A program made the translations under genes and the position numbers. From NCBI RefSeq assembly GCF_003324185.1, contig NZ_PXUP01000005.1:62001-126000 (forward strand): a DNA stretch of 64,000 nucleotides, in the 5' to 3' direction. The notes below the pieces were generated by a model. The model saw nothing but the letters and a program-made list of their open reading frames with translations. It had not been told where the DNA came from and searched no databases. The stretch's first letter is position 1; every line of letters starts with the position of its first letter. The DNA comes from Faecalibacterium prausnitzii. GTDB lineage: Bacteria > Bacillota > Clostridia > Oscillospirales > Ruminococcaceae. Shown one piece after another: positions 1-9,738 of the stretch.

Positions 1-2
1 TA

Positions 3-1340
3 TTAAGTTACTTCGACCAGCAGCAGCCCCTTTGCGCAGAGCACGACCGCATCCCCAAGGACCTCTATCGGGAGTTCGGGGTCAAGGCCGGCTTGCGCGA
101 TGAGACTGGCAAGGGCGTGCTGGCAGGTCTGACCAACATCTCGGACATCCGGGCGTTCCAGTATGTGGACGGGGTCAAGCACCCGGCAGACGGTCAGCTG
201 CTGTACCGCGGCTATGACGTAAAAGACCTCATCAACGGCAGCCGCGGCAGCCGCTTTGCCTTTGAGGAGGCGGGATATCTGTTGCTGTTTGGTCAGCTGC
301 CCACCCCGGAGCAGCTGGAACAGTTCTGCGCGGTGCTGGGCGAGTGCCGCACCATGCCCACCAACTTTACCCGCGATGTCATTATGAAGGCACCCAGCCA
401 CGATATCATGAACAGCATGGCGCGCAGCGTGCTGACGCTGGCTTCCTACGACCCCAAGGCGGCAGATTTGGACACCGCCAACGTGCTGCGCCAGAGCATC
501 CAGCTGGCGGGCATCTTCCCCATGCTGGCGGTATACAGCTACCACGCCTATAATCACTACGAAAAAGACGCCAGTATGTATATCCACCGCCCGGACCCCA
601 GCCTTTCCACCGCAGAGAATTTTTTGCGGATGCTGCGCCCGGATATGCAGTACACCCCGCTGGAAGCCCGCGTACTGGACGTGGCGCTGCTGCTGCACGC
701 CGAGCACGGCGGCGGCAACAACTCCACCTTTACCACCCGCGTGGTCACCTCCTCCGGCACCGACACCTACTCGGCCATGGCGGCGGCGCTGTGCTCCCTC
801 AAGGGCCCGCGCCACGGCGGTGCAAACCTGATGGTCATGCACATGATGCAGAACATCCGGGACAACCTCCACGACCTTGAGGACGACGAGGAGCTGGAAG
901 CCTACCTGAAAAAGCTGCTCCACGGTGAGGCCTTTGACCGCAAGGGTCTGATCTATGGTATGGGTCACGCCGTCTACTCCCTCAGCGACCCGCGCGAGGT
1001 GGTGTTCAAGGGCTATGTGGAGCAGCTTGCCCACGAAAAGGGACGGGATAAGGATCTTTCCCTCTATACCCGTATCGAGCGCATGGCACCGCAGCTGATC
1101 GCGCAGGAGCGCAAGATCTTCAAGGGCGTCAGCCCCAACGTGGACTTTTACAGCGGCTTTGTGTACGAGATGCTGGGCATCCCCATGGAGCTGTACACCC
1201 CGCTGTTTGCCGTGGCGCGCGTCATGGGCTGGAGCGCCCACCGCATCGAGGAGCTGCTCAGCGCCAACAAGATCATCCGCCCGGCCTACAAGAGCCTTGG
1301 CGGCACCCACGATTATATCCCGCGCAGCCAGCGGGCATAA
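3..1340 (+). CDS. gltA: Citrate synthase (5' end outside window)
   Basis: Condenses oxaloacetate and acetyl-CoA to citrate, feeding the oxidative branch toward 2-oxoglutarate and glutamate. The frame is open from base 3 and continues the family pattern (REFGVKAGLRDETGKGVLAGLTNIS), so the start lies left of the window. The TTG at 93 is an internal codon, not a real start. Catalytic signatures are all present: GPRHGGAN, GMGHAVY and NVDFYSG supply the two histidines and the aspartate. The C-terminal block ending in GWSAHRIEEL is typical. A MarR-like regulator follows 15 bases downstream and is probably cotranscribed. Confidence 0.95.
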   Translation, partial: LSYFDQQQPLCAEHDRIPKDLYREFGVKAGLRDETGKGVLAGLTNISDIRAFQYVDGVKHPADGQLLYRGYDVKDLINGSRGSRFAFEEAGYLLLFGQLPTPEQLEQFCAVLGECRTMPTNFTRDVIMKAPSHDIMNSMARSVLTLASYDPKAADLDTANVLRQSIQLAGIFPMLAVYSYHAYNHYEKDASMYIHRPDPSLSTAENFLRMLRPDMQYTPLEARVLDVALLLHAEHGGGNNSTFTTRVVTSSGTDTYSAMAAALCSLKGPRHGGANLMVMHMMQNIRDNLHDLEDDEELEAYLKKLLHGEAFDRKGLIYGMGHAVYSLSDPREVVFKGYVEQLAHEKGRDKDLSLYTRIERMAPQLIAQERKIFKGVSPNVDFYSGFVYEMLGIPMELYTPLFAVARVMGWSAHRIEELLSANKIIRPAYKSLGGTHDYIPRSQRA

Positions 1341-1355
1341 AGGGAGGGCATCAGC

Positions 1356-1808
1356 ATGGAAGAGTTACAGCAGCATCAGGGGGAATGGTTCTTCCTCCAC
1401 GAGCTCAACGTGGATAAGGTGTTCAGCACCATCCAGCGGGCAGATTATCTCATCCTGTATTATATCAAGGTAGAGCAGGAGGCACATCCCGGCGAAAAGC
1501 TCTATCTTGCCGACCTTGCCGCCGCCATGGGGCTGCGGGTGACCGAGCTTTCCAAGGGCATCGAGAAGCTGCAGGACAGCGGCTTTGTGACGTGGAAAAC
1601 CGACCGCGAGGCCGGGCGCACCTATGTGGAACTTTCCAGCAAGGCGGTGGAGCTGATGGCGGAGGAGCAGGCGCTTTTGCAGCGCTGCTACCGCCGGATG
1701 CGCACGGAGCTTGGAGACGAAGAGCTGCGCCGCGCCGCTGCCACCATGCAGCGTGCCACTGCCATCCTGAAAGAAGAGCGGGAGAAGGAGTTCCCGGCAG
1801 CGCAGTAA
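1356..1808 (+). CDS. MarR-like winged-helix transcriptional regulator
   Basis: A 150-residue protein with the size and layout of MarR regulators. An N-terminal helix carries RADYLILYYI, a helix-turn-helix spans about residues 50-75 (LYLADLAAAMGLRVTELSKG), a wing follows (TWKTDREAGRTYVELS), and a C-terminal dimerisation helix ends the chain. The start is chosen from the AGGGAGGG-type ribosome site just before ATG 1356. It lies 15 bases after citrate synthase, so it may report on central metabolism, but no ligand or operator can be read. The family assignment rests on pattern, not on a decisive motif. Confidence 0.7.
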   Translation: MEELQQHQGEWFFLHELNVDKVFSTIQRADYLILYYIKVEQEAHPGEKLYLADLAAAMGLRVTELSKGIEKLQDSGFVTWKTDREAGRTYVELSSKAVELMAEEQALLQRCYRRMRTELGDEELRRAAATMQRATAILKEEREKEFPAAQ

Positions 1809-1816
1809 CGATTATG

Positions 1817-1866
1817 AAAGAAAGATACCGGACAGCTTTGTAGGCCGCCCGGTATCTTTCTTTTTA
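1817..1866 (+). terminator. Rho-independent terminator after the gltA-marR unit
   Basis: A 15-base arm (AAAGAAAGATACCGG) pairs with CCGGTATCTTTCTTT across a 17-base loop and is followed by a T-rich tail. The A-rich 5' arm could also serve the convergent gene on the other strand. Confidence 0.85.
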
Positions 1867-1877
1867 TAAAAATATTT

Positions 1878-2993
1878 TTATTTGATGCAGCTTGCGCAGG
1901 GGGTATAGCCTGCGGCAATGGCTTCGTCGTAGCTGGAAAAGAGGACTTGGTTCTTTTCCGCAGGCAGGTTTGCGCAGGTGGGCAGATGGAACTTTTTGCT
2001 GTTCACGTTGCCGATGTAAGCTTGCTGCGCAGTGCTGGAGGACGACGGGTCGGTGGGGTTCAGCTGGCTGTCCGGCACAAAGCGCTCGGTGCCCACGGTG
2101 AAGTTCTGGCCGTCGCTGCCAATGGTGATGGTGCCCTGCAGGTCGGTGCGGTAGACGTCCACCTTTGCGTCCCGCAGGATGCTCAGGGTCTCCTCGTGGG
2201 GATGGCCGTACTTGTTGCCCGTGCCACAGGAGATGACGCCCATTTCCGGCAGAACAGCGTTCAGAAACAGGTAGCCGGTGCTGGTGCTGGAGCCGTGGTG
2301 CCCTACTTGCAGTACATCGGCCTTCAGGTTGGCACCGCTGTTCACAAGGTCGGTCTCGGCGGTCTTTTCCATGTCACCGGTCAGCAGAAAGCTGGTGCTG
2401 CCGTAGTCGATGCGCAGCACCAGAGAGGTGTTGTTGGTCTCGCTGTACTGCGTTACCGGGCCCAGCAGGGTAACGGTGGCGCTGCCCAGCGGCCAGACGG
2501 TGCCCACGGAGGGCACTTCCAGCTGCAAGCCCTGCTGCTGCGTATACTTGACAAAATCGTTGAAGCATTTGGTGCTGCCCTCGGTTACGGGGCTGTAAGC
2601 GTGTCCCGCCGGGAACTTTGCCATTACGGCGGCAAGTCCGCCTACATGGTCCTCGTGGGCATGGGAGCAGAACACATATTGCAGCTGCTCCACCCCCTGC
2701 TTTTGCAGGTAGGAGACCACCAGACTGCCGTCGTCCACGTTGCCGCCGTCGTAGAGCATGAACTGTCCGTCACACTCCACCAATACGCTCAACGCCTGCC
2801 CTACATCAATGAAGTGCATCTCAAAGGGCTGACTTGTCCCGGTGGAGGGCTTGACGATGTGTCCGCCGCTGCCGGGCAGGCTGTCACAGGCGGTAAGCCC
2901 CAGCGCCAGCACAGCGGCCAGCGCCAGCGCAGCCAGCCGCAGGAACAGGCGGCGGGGGAGCAGGGTTATTTTTTCTTCTTTCCAGTTTTCCAC
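1878..2993 (-). CDS. Exported metallo-beta-lactamase-fold lipoprotein (ComEC C-terminal-like)
   Basis: A 371-residue lipoprotein. A hydrophobic segment (about 16-35) ends in LGLTAC, so Cys36 is the likely lipidated residue. Residues 58-300 form a metallo-beta-lactamase fold like the catalytic tail of the competence protein ComEC, with the metal motif HAHEDH (111-116), TGDM and GHHGSS. The last 50 residues contain YIGNVNSKKFHLPTC and CASC, resembling the Ada-type metal-binding module often added to secreted nucleases. Extracellular nuclease or phosphodiesterase activity is inferred. The GTG start overlaps the end of ygiQ by 28 bases, indicating translational coupling; its ribosome site is weak, so the exact start is uncertain. 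Confidence 0.8.
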   Translation of the reverse strand: MENWKEEKITLLPRRLFLRLAALALAAVLALGLTACDSLPGSGGHIVKPSTGTSQPFEMHFIDVGQALSVLVECDGQFMLYDGGNVDDGSLVVSYLQKQGVEQLQYVFCSHAHEDHVGGLAAVMAKFPAGHAYSPVTEGSTKCFNDFVKYTQQQGLQLEVPSVGTVWPLGSATVTLLGPVTQYSETNNTSLVLRIDYGSTSFLLTGDMEKTAETDLVNSGANLKADVLQVGHHGSSTSTGYLFLNAVLPEMGVISCGTGNKYGHPHEETLSILRDAKVDVYRTDLQGTITIGSDGQNFTVGTERFVPDSQLNPTDPSSSSTAQQAYIGNVNSKKFHLPTCANLPAEKNQVLFSSYDEAIAAGYTPCASCIK

Positions 2994-5023
2994 GTTGCGT
3001 TCTCTTTCTGTTGATTATTCTTGGGTTTGTGGCCGGGCGCAGAGTTGGGCGCAAAGCGTGCGCCCGGGCTGGGTTGACGGCCTGCCGGGACAGCAGCGCG
3101 GGCATTTTTGCCGGTACTGCGTCCCTTCTGGCTGGGGTGTACGGTATAAGTGCCATCGTTGTGGATGGTCACCTCGGCGCTCTCTGCCCGGCGGGCGGTG
3201 CGCTGCACGGCGCGGCGGCCGACGGCGGGCACAAGCAGGGGGATCAGGTCCTCCCGGTGGGTCAGCTGCAAGGCCTTGACCACCTTTTCGGCGTTGCGGG
3301 GTTCGTAGTATTGCAGCAGTGCGCGCTGCAATGCCTTGCCCTCGGGGGTCTTTTCCACAAACACCGGCTTGAGGGTGTAGGGGTCAAGCCCAGTATAGAA
3401 CATACAGGTGCTCACGGTGCCGGGGGTGGGGTAGAAGTCCTGCACCTGCTCCGGGCGCATGTGGTTCTTGTAAAGGTACTCGGCCAGATAGACCGCGTCC
3501 TTCAGGGTGCTGCCCGGGTGGCTGGACATGAGGTAGGGCACCAGATACTGTTTTTTGCCCGCCTTCTTGCTCAGCTCGTAGAACTTATCCTTGAACTTGT
3601 TGAAGGTCTCGATGGGCGGCTTACCCATGTAGGCAAGGGTATTGGGGGCGCAGTGCTCCGGGGCGACCTTCAACTGGCCGGATACATGGTATTCTACCAG
3701 CTCCTTGAAGAAGGTATCGTCCGGGTCCGCCATCAGGTAGTCGAACCGGATGCCGCTGCGGATGAACACCTTTTTCACGCCCGGCAGCTCCCGCACCCGG
3801 CGCAGAATTTTAAGGTAGTCGCTGTGATCCACGATCATGTGGGAGCAGGTGGTGGGGGCAAGGCAGTGCTTGCCCCCGGTGCACATGCCGCGCAGCATCT
3901 GCTCGCGGCAGGAGGGGAAGCGGAAGTTTGCGGTAGGGCCGCCCACATCGTGGATGTAGCCCTTGAAGTCCGGCTCGTGGGTCATGCGCTCGGCTTCCTC
4001 CACGATGCTGTCGGCGCTGCGGCTGGTGACCCGCCGCCCCTGATGCAGCTGGATGGCGCAGAAGTTACAGCCGCCGAAGCAGCCGCGGTTCTGGATGATG
4101 GAGAACTGCACCTCGCGGATGGCGGGCACGCCGCCCATGCTCTCGTAGATGGGGTGATAGCGGCGGGTGTAGGGCAGGGCGTACACCTTGTCCAGCTCTC
4201 CGCGCACCAGCGGCTTTGCGGGGATGTTCTGCACCAGATACTTTTCGCTCTGCTTCTGCACGATGATCTGGCCGCTGACCACGTCCTGATTGTCCATCTG
4301 GATGCGGCAGGCCTTGGCGTAGGCGGTTTTATCGCTGGCCACCTTTTTAAAACCGGCGCACTCCACATACCGCTGGGGCAGGTGGTCGAAATCGGTCAGG
4401 TAGCAGGTGCCGTTCACGTCCGTGATGGTCTCCACCGGCTCCCCGGCGGCCAGACGGCGGGCGATCTCCACGGTCTGGTGCTCGCCCATGCCAAAGCTGA
4501 TGAGATCCGCACCGGAGTCCTCGGCAATGCTGGGCAGCACGGTGTCCAGCCAGTAATCGTAGTGGGCAAACCGGCGCAGGCTGGCCTCCAGACCGCCTAA
4601 GATCACCGGCAGGTCGGGGTAAGCCTGCTTGGCAAGTTTTGTGTACACGGTGGCGCTGCGGTCCGGGCGGGCACCGGCCTTGCCGCCGGGAGAGTATTCA
4701 TCCTCGGCGCGGGGGATCTTTGCCACGGAATAGTGGCTGACCATGCTGTCTACGTTGCCGCCGCCAATGAAAAAGCCGTACTTGGGCTTGCCGAACCGCT
4801 TGAAGTCCTCGCAGTCGGTGTAGCGGGGCTGTGCCAGCACGCCCACCTTGTAGCCCTCGGCCTCCAGCAGGCGGCTGATGATGGCGGTGCCAAAGCTGGG
4901 GTGGTCCACATAGGCGTCACCGCCCACCACCACAAAGTCCAGCTGCTCCCAGCCCCGGGCTTCCATGTCCGCCCGGCTGATGGGAAGAAATTCGGTGTAG
5001 ATCTGGGGAGTAGAATGTTCCAT
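2966..5023 (-). CDS. ygiQ: YgiQ-family radical SAM protein
   Basis: A 685-residue member of the uncharacterised YgiQ family. An N-terminal B12-binding-like region (VVVGGDAYVDHPSFG, about 31-90) precedes a radical SAM core with the cluster motif Cys315-x3-Cys319-x2-Cys322 in CFGGCNFC. The C-terminus is a basic tail (KTGKKKK). Length fits the family. The start at 5023 has AAGGAG five bases upstream. It is 12 bases downstream of spoIIIE and overlaps the metallo-beta-lactamase gene, so the three probably form one transcript. The substrate is not known for this family. Confidence 0.93.
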   Translation of the reverse strand: MEHSTPQIYTEFLPISRADMEARGWEQLDFVVVGGDAYVDHPSFGTAIISRLLEAEGYKVGVLAQPRYTDCEDFKRFGKPKYGFFIGGGNVDSMVSHYSVAKIPRAEDEYSPGGKAGARPDRSATVYTKLAKQAYPDLPVILGGLEASLRRFAHYDYWLDTVLPSIAEDSGADLISFGMGEHQTVEIARRLAAGEPVETITDVNGTCYLTDFDHLPQRYVECAGFKKVASDKTAYAKACRIQMDNQDVVSGQIIVQKQSEKYLVQNIPAKPLVRGELDKVYALPYTRRYHPIYESMGGVPAIREVQFSIIQNRGCFGGCNFCAIQLHQGRRVTSRSADSIVEEAERMTHEPDFKGYIHDVGGPTANFRFPSCREQMLRGMCTGGKHCLAPTTCSHMIVDHSDYLKILRRVRELPGVKKVFIRSGIRFDYLMADPDDTFFKELVEYHVSGQLKVAPEHCAPNTLAYMGKPPIETFNKFKDKFYELSKKAGKKQYLVPYLMSSHPGSTLKDAVYLAEYLYKNHMRPEQVQDFYPTPGTVSTCMFYTGLDPYTLKPVFVEKTPEGKALQRALLQYYEPRNAEKVVKALQLTHREDLIPLLVPAVGRRAVQRTARRAESAEVTIHNDGTYTVHPSQKGRSTGKNARAAVPAGRQPSPGARFAPNSAPGHKPKNNQQKENATWKTGKKKK

Positions 5024-5035
5024 AATGCTCCTTTA

Positions 5036-7900
5036 TTATTCCTCCGGTTGGTTCATCTGCATTTCCAGCCACTGCTGGCGGCTGATGAGTACGGCGCGGG
5101 GCTTTGCACCCTCGTAAGGGCCGATGATGCTCTTTTGCTCCATCTCGTCCATGATGCGGGCGGCGCGGGCGTAGCCCAGCTTGCAGCGGCGCTGCAACAG
5201 GCTGGTGGAGGCCTGACCGGCGTCGATGACCACGTCCACGGCCTGCTTGAACATGGGGTCGGAGCCTGCGTCCTCCTCGGCGTCGGCACCGCCGCCGCCC
5301 TTTTTGCCGTCCTGAATGGCGTGCTTTTCCATGGCCTCGATCATGGCCTCGTCGTACTGCACGGTGGCACTGGATTTGATGAAGTCCAGCACACGGCTGA
5401 TCTCCTCATCCCGCACAAAAGTGCCCTGGATGCGGGTGGGCTTGGGTGCGCCCACGGGCATAAAGAGCATATCGCCCTGACCCAGCAGCTTTTCTGCGCC
5501 GGCACCGTCCAGAATGGTGCGGCTGTCCACCTGACTGGACACCGCAAAGGCGATGCGGCTGGGGATGTTGGCCTTGATCAGGCCGGTGATCACGTCCACG
5601 CTGGGGCGCTGGGTGGCAACGATTAGGTGCATACCGGCGGCACGGGCTTTCTGGGCGATGCGGCAGATGGAATCCTCTACGTCCTTGCCCACCACCATCA
5701 TCAGGTCGGCCAACTCGTCGATGATAATGGCGATGTAGGGCATCTTTTCCAGCTCCGGCTGCTCGGCAGCCAGCTTGTTGAAGGACTTGATATCGCGCAC
5801 ATTGTTCTCCGCAAACAGGCGGTAGCGGCGCTCCATCTCCTGCACTGCGCTGCCCAGTGCACCGGCGGCCTTGCGGGGCTCGGTGACAACGGGCATCAGC
5901 AGGTGGGGGATGCCGTTATACTCGGCCAGCTCCACCACCTTGGGGTCGATGAGCAGCAGCTTCACGTCCTCCGGGCTGGAGCGGAACAGCAGGCTCATGA
6001 TGATGCTGTTCACGCACACGGATTTACCGCTGCCGGTGCTGCCCGCGATGAGCAGGTGAGGCATCTTGCACAGGTCGGTCACCTGCGCTACACCGGCAAT
6101 GTCCTTGCCAAGGGCGATGCCCAGCGGCGAGGTCATGCGCAGAAAACTCTGACTCTCAAAGATGCTGCGGATGGAAACGGCGGTCTTTTTGTGGTTGGGC
6201 ACCTCGATGCCCACGGCGGGCTTGCCGGGGATGGGGGCTTCCATACGCACGTCTGCCACCGCGAGGTTCAGGGCGATATCGTCCGCCAGCGAGGTGATAC
6301 GGCTGATCTTCACACCCGCCATGGGCTGCAGTTCGTACCGGGTAACAGAGGGCCCGCGGGAGATATCCAGCACCCGGGTGCGCACGCCGAAGCTTTCCAG
6401 CGTGTCCACCAGCTTCTGGGCGTTGGCCTTCAGCTCCTCCTGTGCGCCGGGGTCGCTTTCCTCCTGCGTTTTTTCAAACAGCTCGATGGGCGGGTACTGG
6501 TACTCGTAGCGGTCCACCGGCTCGGTCTCCTCGGCAGGGGCGGTGGCGGCTGCCTGCTCCGAGACGGCGGGCTTTTCCATGGCTGCTGCCACCAGCGAGT
6601 TGATGTCCTTTTCCTCCACCGGCTCGGCGGTGATGCTGATCCAGCCGTCCTCGTCCGGCGCAGAGCGGAACGCCACGGCGTTCTCGGCACTCACCCGGGG
6701 CACGGCGGGCTGGATGGGCGCAGCTTCCGACGGCTGCGGCATCTGCGGCTGCACCACCGGCGCTGCCGGCTGGACGATGGGAGTATCAAAAGCGGGGGCA
6801 GGGGAAGACTCTTCCGGCTGGGGGGCATCTTTGGCAAAGAAATCTGCCGCAGCGGTGACCACCGGGTCTGCCACGATGGGCGGCGGCGTGGGCTTGGGCG
6901 CAGGGCGCAGCGGGTCCTGCCCGAAGGTGCCGCCCGGCCCGACGATCAGCGGCTCAATGGGCTCGCTGCCGCCCTCGGAGAGAGCGGTGTGGTCGGGGCC
7001 AAGGTCTACGTCAAAGGCCGCGCGGGGATGGGCAACGCTGACCCGTACCGGGGTGATGGACGGCGCGGCAGGCTCCGGCTGGGCAGGGGCGGCGGGAGCG
7101 GCTTCGGTGTCCGCAGCGTCTGCCTCCATCTCCTGCGTTACCTTATGCCCCCAGCGCAGCACGCCGGACATCCAGTCCGGCACCCCCAGATGCAGCCCGG
7201 CGGGCTCGTCCTCCTCGTCCAGCGGCTCGTCCTCGGTTTCGTCGTATTCCTCATCGATCGCCCGCTCTGCCTGCCGGATGGAGGCGCGCTCGGCGCGGCG
7301 GGCAGCGCGCTGCTCTGCAAAGGCAGCGCCGCGGGCGTGGATACCGCCGGTGACGGCACACAGCCAGATCCAGACCTCGGCGGGGGTAATATCAAAAATG
7401 TACAGGCTGCCGCACAGCAAAAGCACGACCATGATGAGATTTGCTGCCGGGCGTCCGCACAGCAAAAGCAGCATGCCGCCCAGCACAAAGCCCATTGCGC
7501 CGCCGGAGAGCCATGCATTGACGCCGTTGGCGTAGCAGGCGGAAAGCATTTGCAGCGCCGACAGCCCCTGCGGCTGGATATCGGAAAACACGATGACCGT
7601 GCCGCAGACAAAGACAAGCCCCAGCACCAGCTTGAGGATGCGGGACAGCAGCTCCTCGCCCCGGGTGTACAAAACGGCCAGACAGCACACGGCTGCACCC
7701 AGCACAAAGCTGCCGCAGCCGAACAGCCCGAACAGCACATCATGGAGCACCCGCCATACGGAATCGCCCCGCACAAAGGCCAGCACGATCAGCAGCAGGC
7801 CGCCGAACAGGGTGCCAAGCCCTGCCGGGAGCCGCTGCTCTGCCTTTTTACGGCGGGCGGCAGTACGCCGTTTCGTTGATTTTCGTTTTTTCGTTGCCAT
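5036..7900 (-). CDS. spoIIIE: DNA translocase SpoIIIE/FtsK
   Basis: A 954-residue septal DNA pump that moves chromosome ends out of the closing division or sporulation septum. It has a basic N-terminus ([11 protein letters not shown]), about four membrane segments (about 25-180), a long Pro/Ala-rich acidic linker (about 200-480) and the motor. The motor carries Walker A GSTGSGKS (620-627) and Walker [14 protein letters not shown]-terminal gamma winged helix ([20 protein letters not shown]) reads polar sequences such as KOPS/SRS. The ATG at 7900 is preferred over the TTG at 7933 because homologues begin at MATKK-like sequence and a GGGGA lies upstream. TepA next to SpoIIIE matches the Bacillus arrangement. 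Confidence 0.95.
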   Translation of the reverse strand: MATKKRKSTKRRTAARRKKAEQRLPAGLGTLFGGLLLIVLAFVRGDSVWRVLHDVLFGLFGCGSFVLGAAVCCLAVLYTRGEELLSRILKLVLGLVFVCGTVIVFSDIQPQGLSALQMLSACYANGVNAWLSGGAMGFVLGGMLLLLCGRPAANLIMVVLLLCGSLYIFDITPAEVWIWLCAVTGGIHARGAAFAEQRAARRAERASIRQAERAIDEEYDETEDEPLDEEDEPAGLHLGVPDWMSGVLRWGHKVTQEMEADAADTEAAPAAPAQPEPAAPSITPVRVSVAHPRAAFDVDLGPDHTALSEGGSEPIEPLIVGPGGTFGQDPLRPAPKPTPPPIVADPVVTAAADFFAKDAPQPEESSPAPAFDTPIVQPAAPVVQPQMPQPSEAAPIQPAVPRVSAENAVAFRSAPDEDGWISITAEPVEEKDINSLVAAAMEKPAVSEQAAATAPAEETEPVDRYEYQYPPIELFEKTQEESDPGAQEELKANAQKLVDTLESFGVRTRVLDISRGPSVTRYELQPMAGVKISRITSLADDIALNLAVADVRMEAPIPGKPAVGIEVPNHKKTAVSIRSIFESQSFLRMTSPLGIALGKDIAGVAQVTDLCKMPHLLIAGSTGSGKSVCVNSIIMSLLFRSSPEDVKLLLIDPKVVELAEYNGIPHLLMPVVTEPRKAAGALGSAVQEMERRYRLFAENNVRDIKSFNKLAAEQPELEKMPYIAIIIDELADLMMVVGKDVEDSICRIAQKARAAGMHLIVATQRPSVDVITGLIKANIPSRIAFAVSSQVDSRTILDGAGAEKLLGQGDMLFMPVGAPKPTRIQGTFVRDEEISRVLDFIKSSATVQYDEAMIEAMEKHAIQDGKKGGGGADAEEDAGSDPMFKQAVDVVIDAGQASTSLLQRRCKLGYARAARIMDEMEQKSIIGPYEGAKPRAVLISRQQWLEMQMNQPEE

Positions 7901-8035
7901 TCTACTCTGTTCCCCAACTTCCCATAGACACAATAATTGATTCTACTATTGTACCACGCAAGGGCAAAAATGGCAAACCATAATGTTGTTTTTGTTGGAG
8001 GAAAATGGAACGAACCCAGCCCCTCTCGTGAAAAG

Positions 8036-8069
8036 GCGTTTGGAGCGCTTCGCAGAGCGCGACAAACGC
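8036..8069. other. Intergenic stem-loop with symmetric GA/GA internal loop
   Basis: GCGTTTG and AGCGC-type arms pair around TCGCAG, with GA opposite GA in the middle of the stem. It sits in the 254-base gap between tepA and spoIIIE, about 90 bases after the tepA stop. No strong T-run follows on the minus strand, so it is a poor terminator. It may stabilise the tepA transcript end or be part of an unannotated RNA. Confidence 0.4.
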
Positions 8070-8154
8070 GAAATAAAAAATAATTTTTCCGCTGTTCCTG
8101 CGCAGAGCAACGCGGAGCGCAGTTCAAATCGTCCGGCGGGGGAGACGCAAGGCC

Positions 8155-8838
8155 TTACCCCCGTTCGATCTCCCCGTACAGCCACGCCAGCGCGTCCGAA
8201 AGACCGCCCAGTTCGTCGATGAGCTTTTCCTTTACGGCGCGGCGTCCGTCCAGCACCGTGCCCATGTCCATGACCAGTTCCCCGGTGTGGAGCATCAGCT
8301 GGGTGTAGCGCTTTTCCGGCATGCCGCTGTGGGCGGCCACAAAGCCGGTGATGCGCTGCTGCATCTGCTCAAAGCAGTGCATGGTCTGCGGCACGCCTAA
8401 GATCAGCCCGGAGTGCCGCACCGGGTGCACCGTCATGGTGGCGGTGGGGACGATGAAGCTGTGCCGCGCGCTGACCGCCAGCGGGATGCCGATGGAGTGC
8501 CCGCCGCCCAGCACCAGCGTGGCGCTGGGCTTGGAGATGCTGGCGATCAGCTCTGCCAGCGCAAGGCCGGTCTCCACATCGCCGCCCACCGTGTTCAGCA
8601 GCACCAGCAGCCCCTCGATGCGGGGGTCCTCCTGCACCGCCACCAGCTGGGGGATGACGTGCTCATATTTGGTGGTCTTTTGCCCCTGCGGCGCTTCGGT
8701 ATGCCCTTCGATCTGGCCGATGACGGTCAGGCAGTGGATGACATGACCGCCCCGGCTCAGGGTGACCGTGCCCAGATCCTCGATATCCTCTTTTTCCATC
8801 CGGTGCTGCTCTGCGGGGGTGTCTTTTGCCGTATCCAT
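8155..8838 (-). CDS. tepA: ClpP-fold serine protease TepA (translocation-enhancing protein)
   Basis: A 227-residue ClpP/crotonase-fold protein. LNTVGGDVETGLALAE gives the substrate-clamping strand, GGGHSIGIPLA sits where the nucleophile serine lies, and VHPVRHSG supplies the His region, as in Bacillus TepA/YmfB. Members degrade peptides and are linked to protein secretion and spore-protein cleavage. The start at 8838 has AAGGAG eight bases upstream. It lies upstream of spoIIIE on the same strand, a conserved Firmicute neighbourhood. An acidic N-terminal extension of about 25 residues precedes the fold. Confidence 0.88.
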   Translation of the reverse strand: MDTAKDTPAEQHRMEKEDIEDLGTVTLSRGGHVIHCLTVIGQIEGHTEAPQGQKTTKYEHVIPQLVAVQEDPRIEGLLVLLNTVGGDVETGLALAELIASISKPSATLVLGGGHSIGIPLAVSARHSFIVPTATMTVHPVRHSGLILGVPQTMHCFEQMQQRITGFVAAHSGMPEKRYTQLMLHTGELVMDMGTVLDGRRAVKEKLIDELGGLSDALAWLYGEIERG

Positions 8839-8959
8839 GCGCGTTCTCCTTCCGTAGCAGGGTCTTTGTGGGGTCAGTATCCCCCGGCTGCCGGGGAAGT
8901 ATGCAGGAGCGCGAATACAAAAAACTTTGTGAATTTTTTGCTTTTTTACAAATAGGTAT

Positions 8960-8987
8960 TTGACATTCGCCTTTCATGCTGTATACT
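8960..8987 (+). promoter_or_regulatory. Sigma-A-type promoter of rex
   Basis: TTGACA (8960-8965) and TATACT (8982-8987) are separated by 16 bases, about 105 bases before the rex start. Just upstream, 8927-8933 contains TTGTGAA, which resembles one half of a Rex site, but no matching inverted half follows. Confidence 0.75.
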
Positions 8988-9092
8988 TTAAATAATATAA
9001 CAGGATAAAACGGAACATCTCTCTGCGCGCAAAGAAGCCCCTTGCATGGCGGCAGAAGCTGCAGCGCGTTGGGCAGAAAGGAGAATTTTGCT

Positions 9093-9734
9093 ATGAACAC
9101 CCCCCAGAAAGCATCGATCCCTGTGATCAAGCGTCTCCCCAAATATTACCGGTATCTGCGCTCCCTGCAGGCCGATGGCATTACCAGCATCTCCTCCCGG
9201 GAACTGGCCTCTCAGATGGGCACCACCGCCTCGCAGGTGCGGCAGGACTTCAACTGCATCGGTGACGTGAACGGACGGCAGGGCATCGGCTACTCGGTGG
9301 AGAACCTGCTTTCCATTCTGGAAAGTCTGCTGTTCGGCAACGGCGACCGTCTGCCCACCATTCTGATCGGCTGCGGCCGCTTGGGCAAGGCCGTGAGCCG
9401 CTTTATCACTACCGATACCAACGGCTACAAGCTGATCGCTGCCTTTGATGTGGCTGAAAACGAGGTAGGCAAGGAGATCAGCGGTATCCGCATCCGGCAC
9501 ATTGACGAGCTGGAGGCCTTCTGTGAGGAAAACAAGCCCAAGGTGGCTGTGCTCTGTGTGCCCCGCGATGGTGCACAGCAGGTGAGCGGACGGCTGGTGG
9601 ATCTGGGCATTGAGGGCTTCTGGAACTTCTCCCACTATGACCTGTCGGTGTCGTACCCCAATGTGGTGGTGGAAAACGTCCATCTGGGCGACAGCCTGAT
9701 GAGCTTGGGCTACCGTCTGCGCAATCAGGAGTGA
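9093..9734 (+). CDS. rex: Redox-sensing transcriptional repressor Rex
   Basis: A 213-residue NADH/NAD+ sensor that represses fermentation and respiration genes when the cell is oxidised. The N-terminal winged helix begins IPVIKRLPKYYRYL and contains the recognition helix SQVRQDFNCIG. A Rossmann domain follows with the dinucleotide motif GCGRLG (93-98), then a C-terminal swapped helix (HLGDSLMSLGYRLR). The ATG at 9093 is chosen because AAAGGAGA lies 8 bases upstream and the family begins there. Thymidine kinase starts 4 bases after the stop. Confidence 0.96.
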   Translation: MNTPQKASIPVIKRLPKYYRYLRSLQADGITSISSRELASQMGTTASQVRQDFNCIGDVNGRQGIGYSVENLLSILESLLFGNGDRLPTILIGCGRLGKAVSRFITTDTNGYKLIAAFDVAENEVGKEISGIRIRHIDELEAFCEENKPKVAVLCVPRDGAQQVSGRLVDLGIEGFWNFSHYDLSVSYPNVVVENVHLGDSLMSLGYRLRNQE

Positions 9735-9738
9735 CGGC

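Noticed and set aside
8926-8958. Possible Rex operator before rex
   Set aside because: Only one half (TTGTGAA) fits; the second half is replaced by a T-rich run and ACAAAT, so the inverted repeat is not supported.
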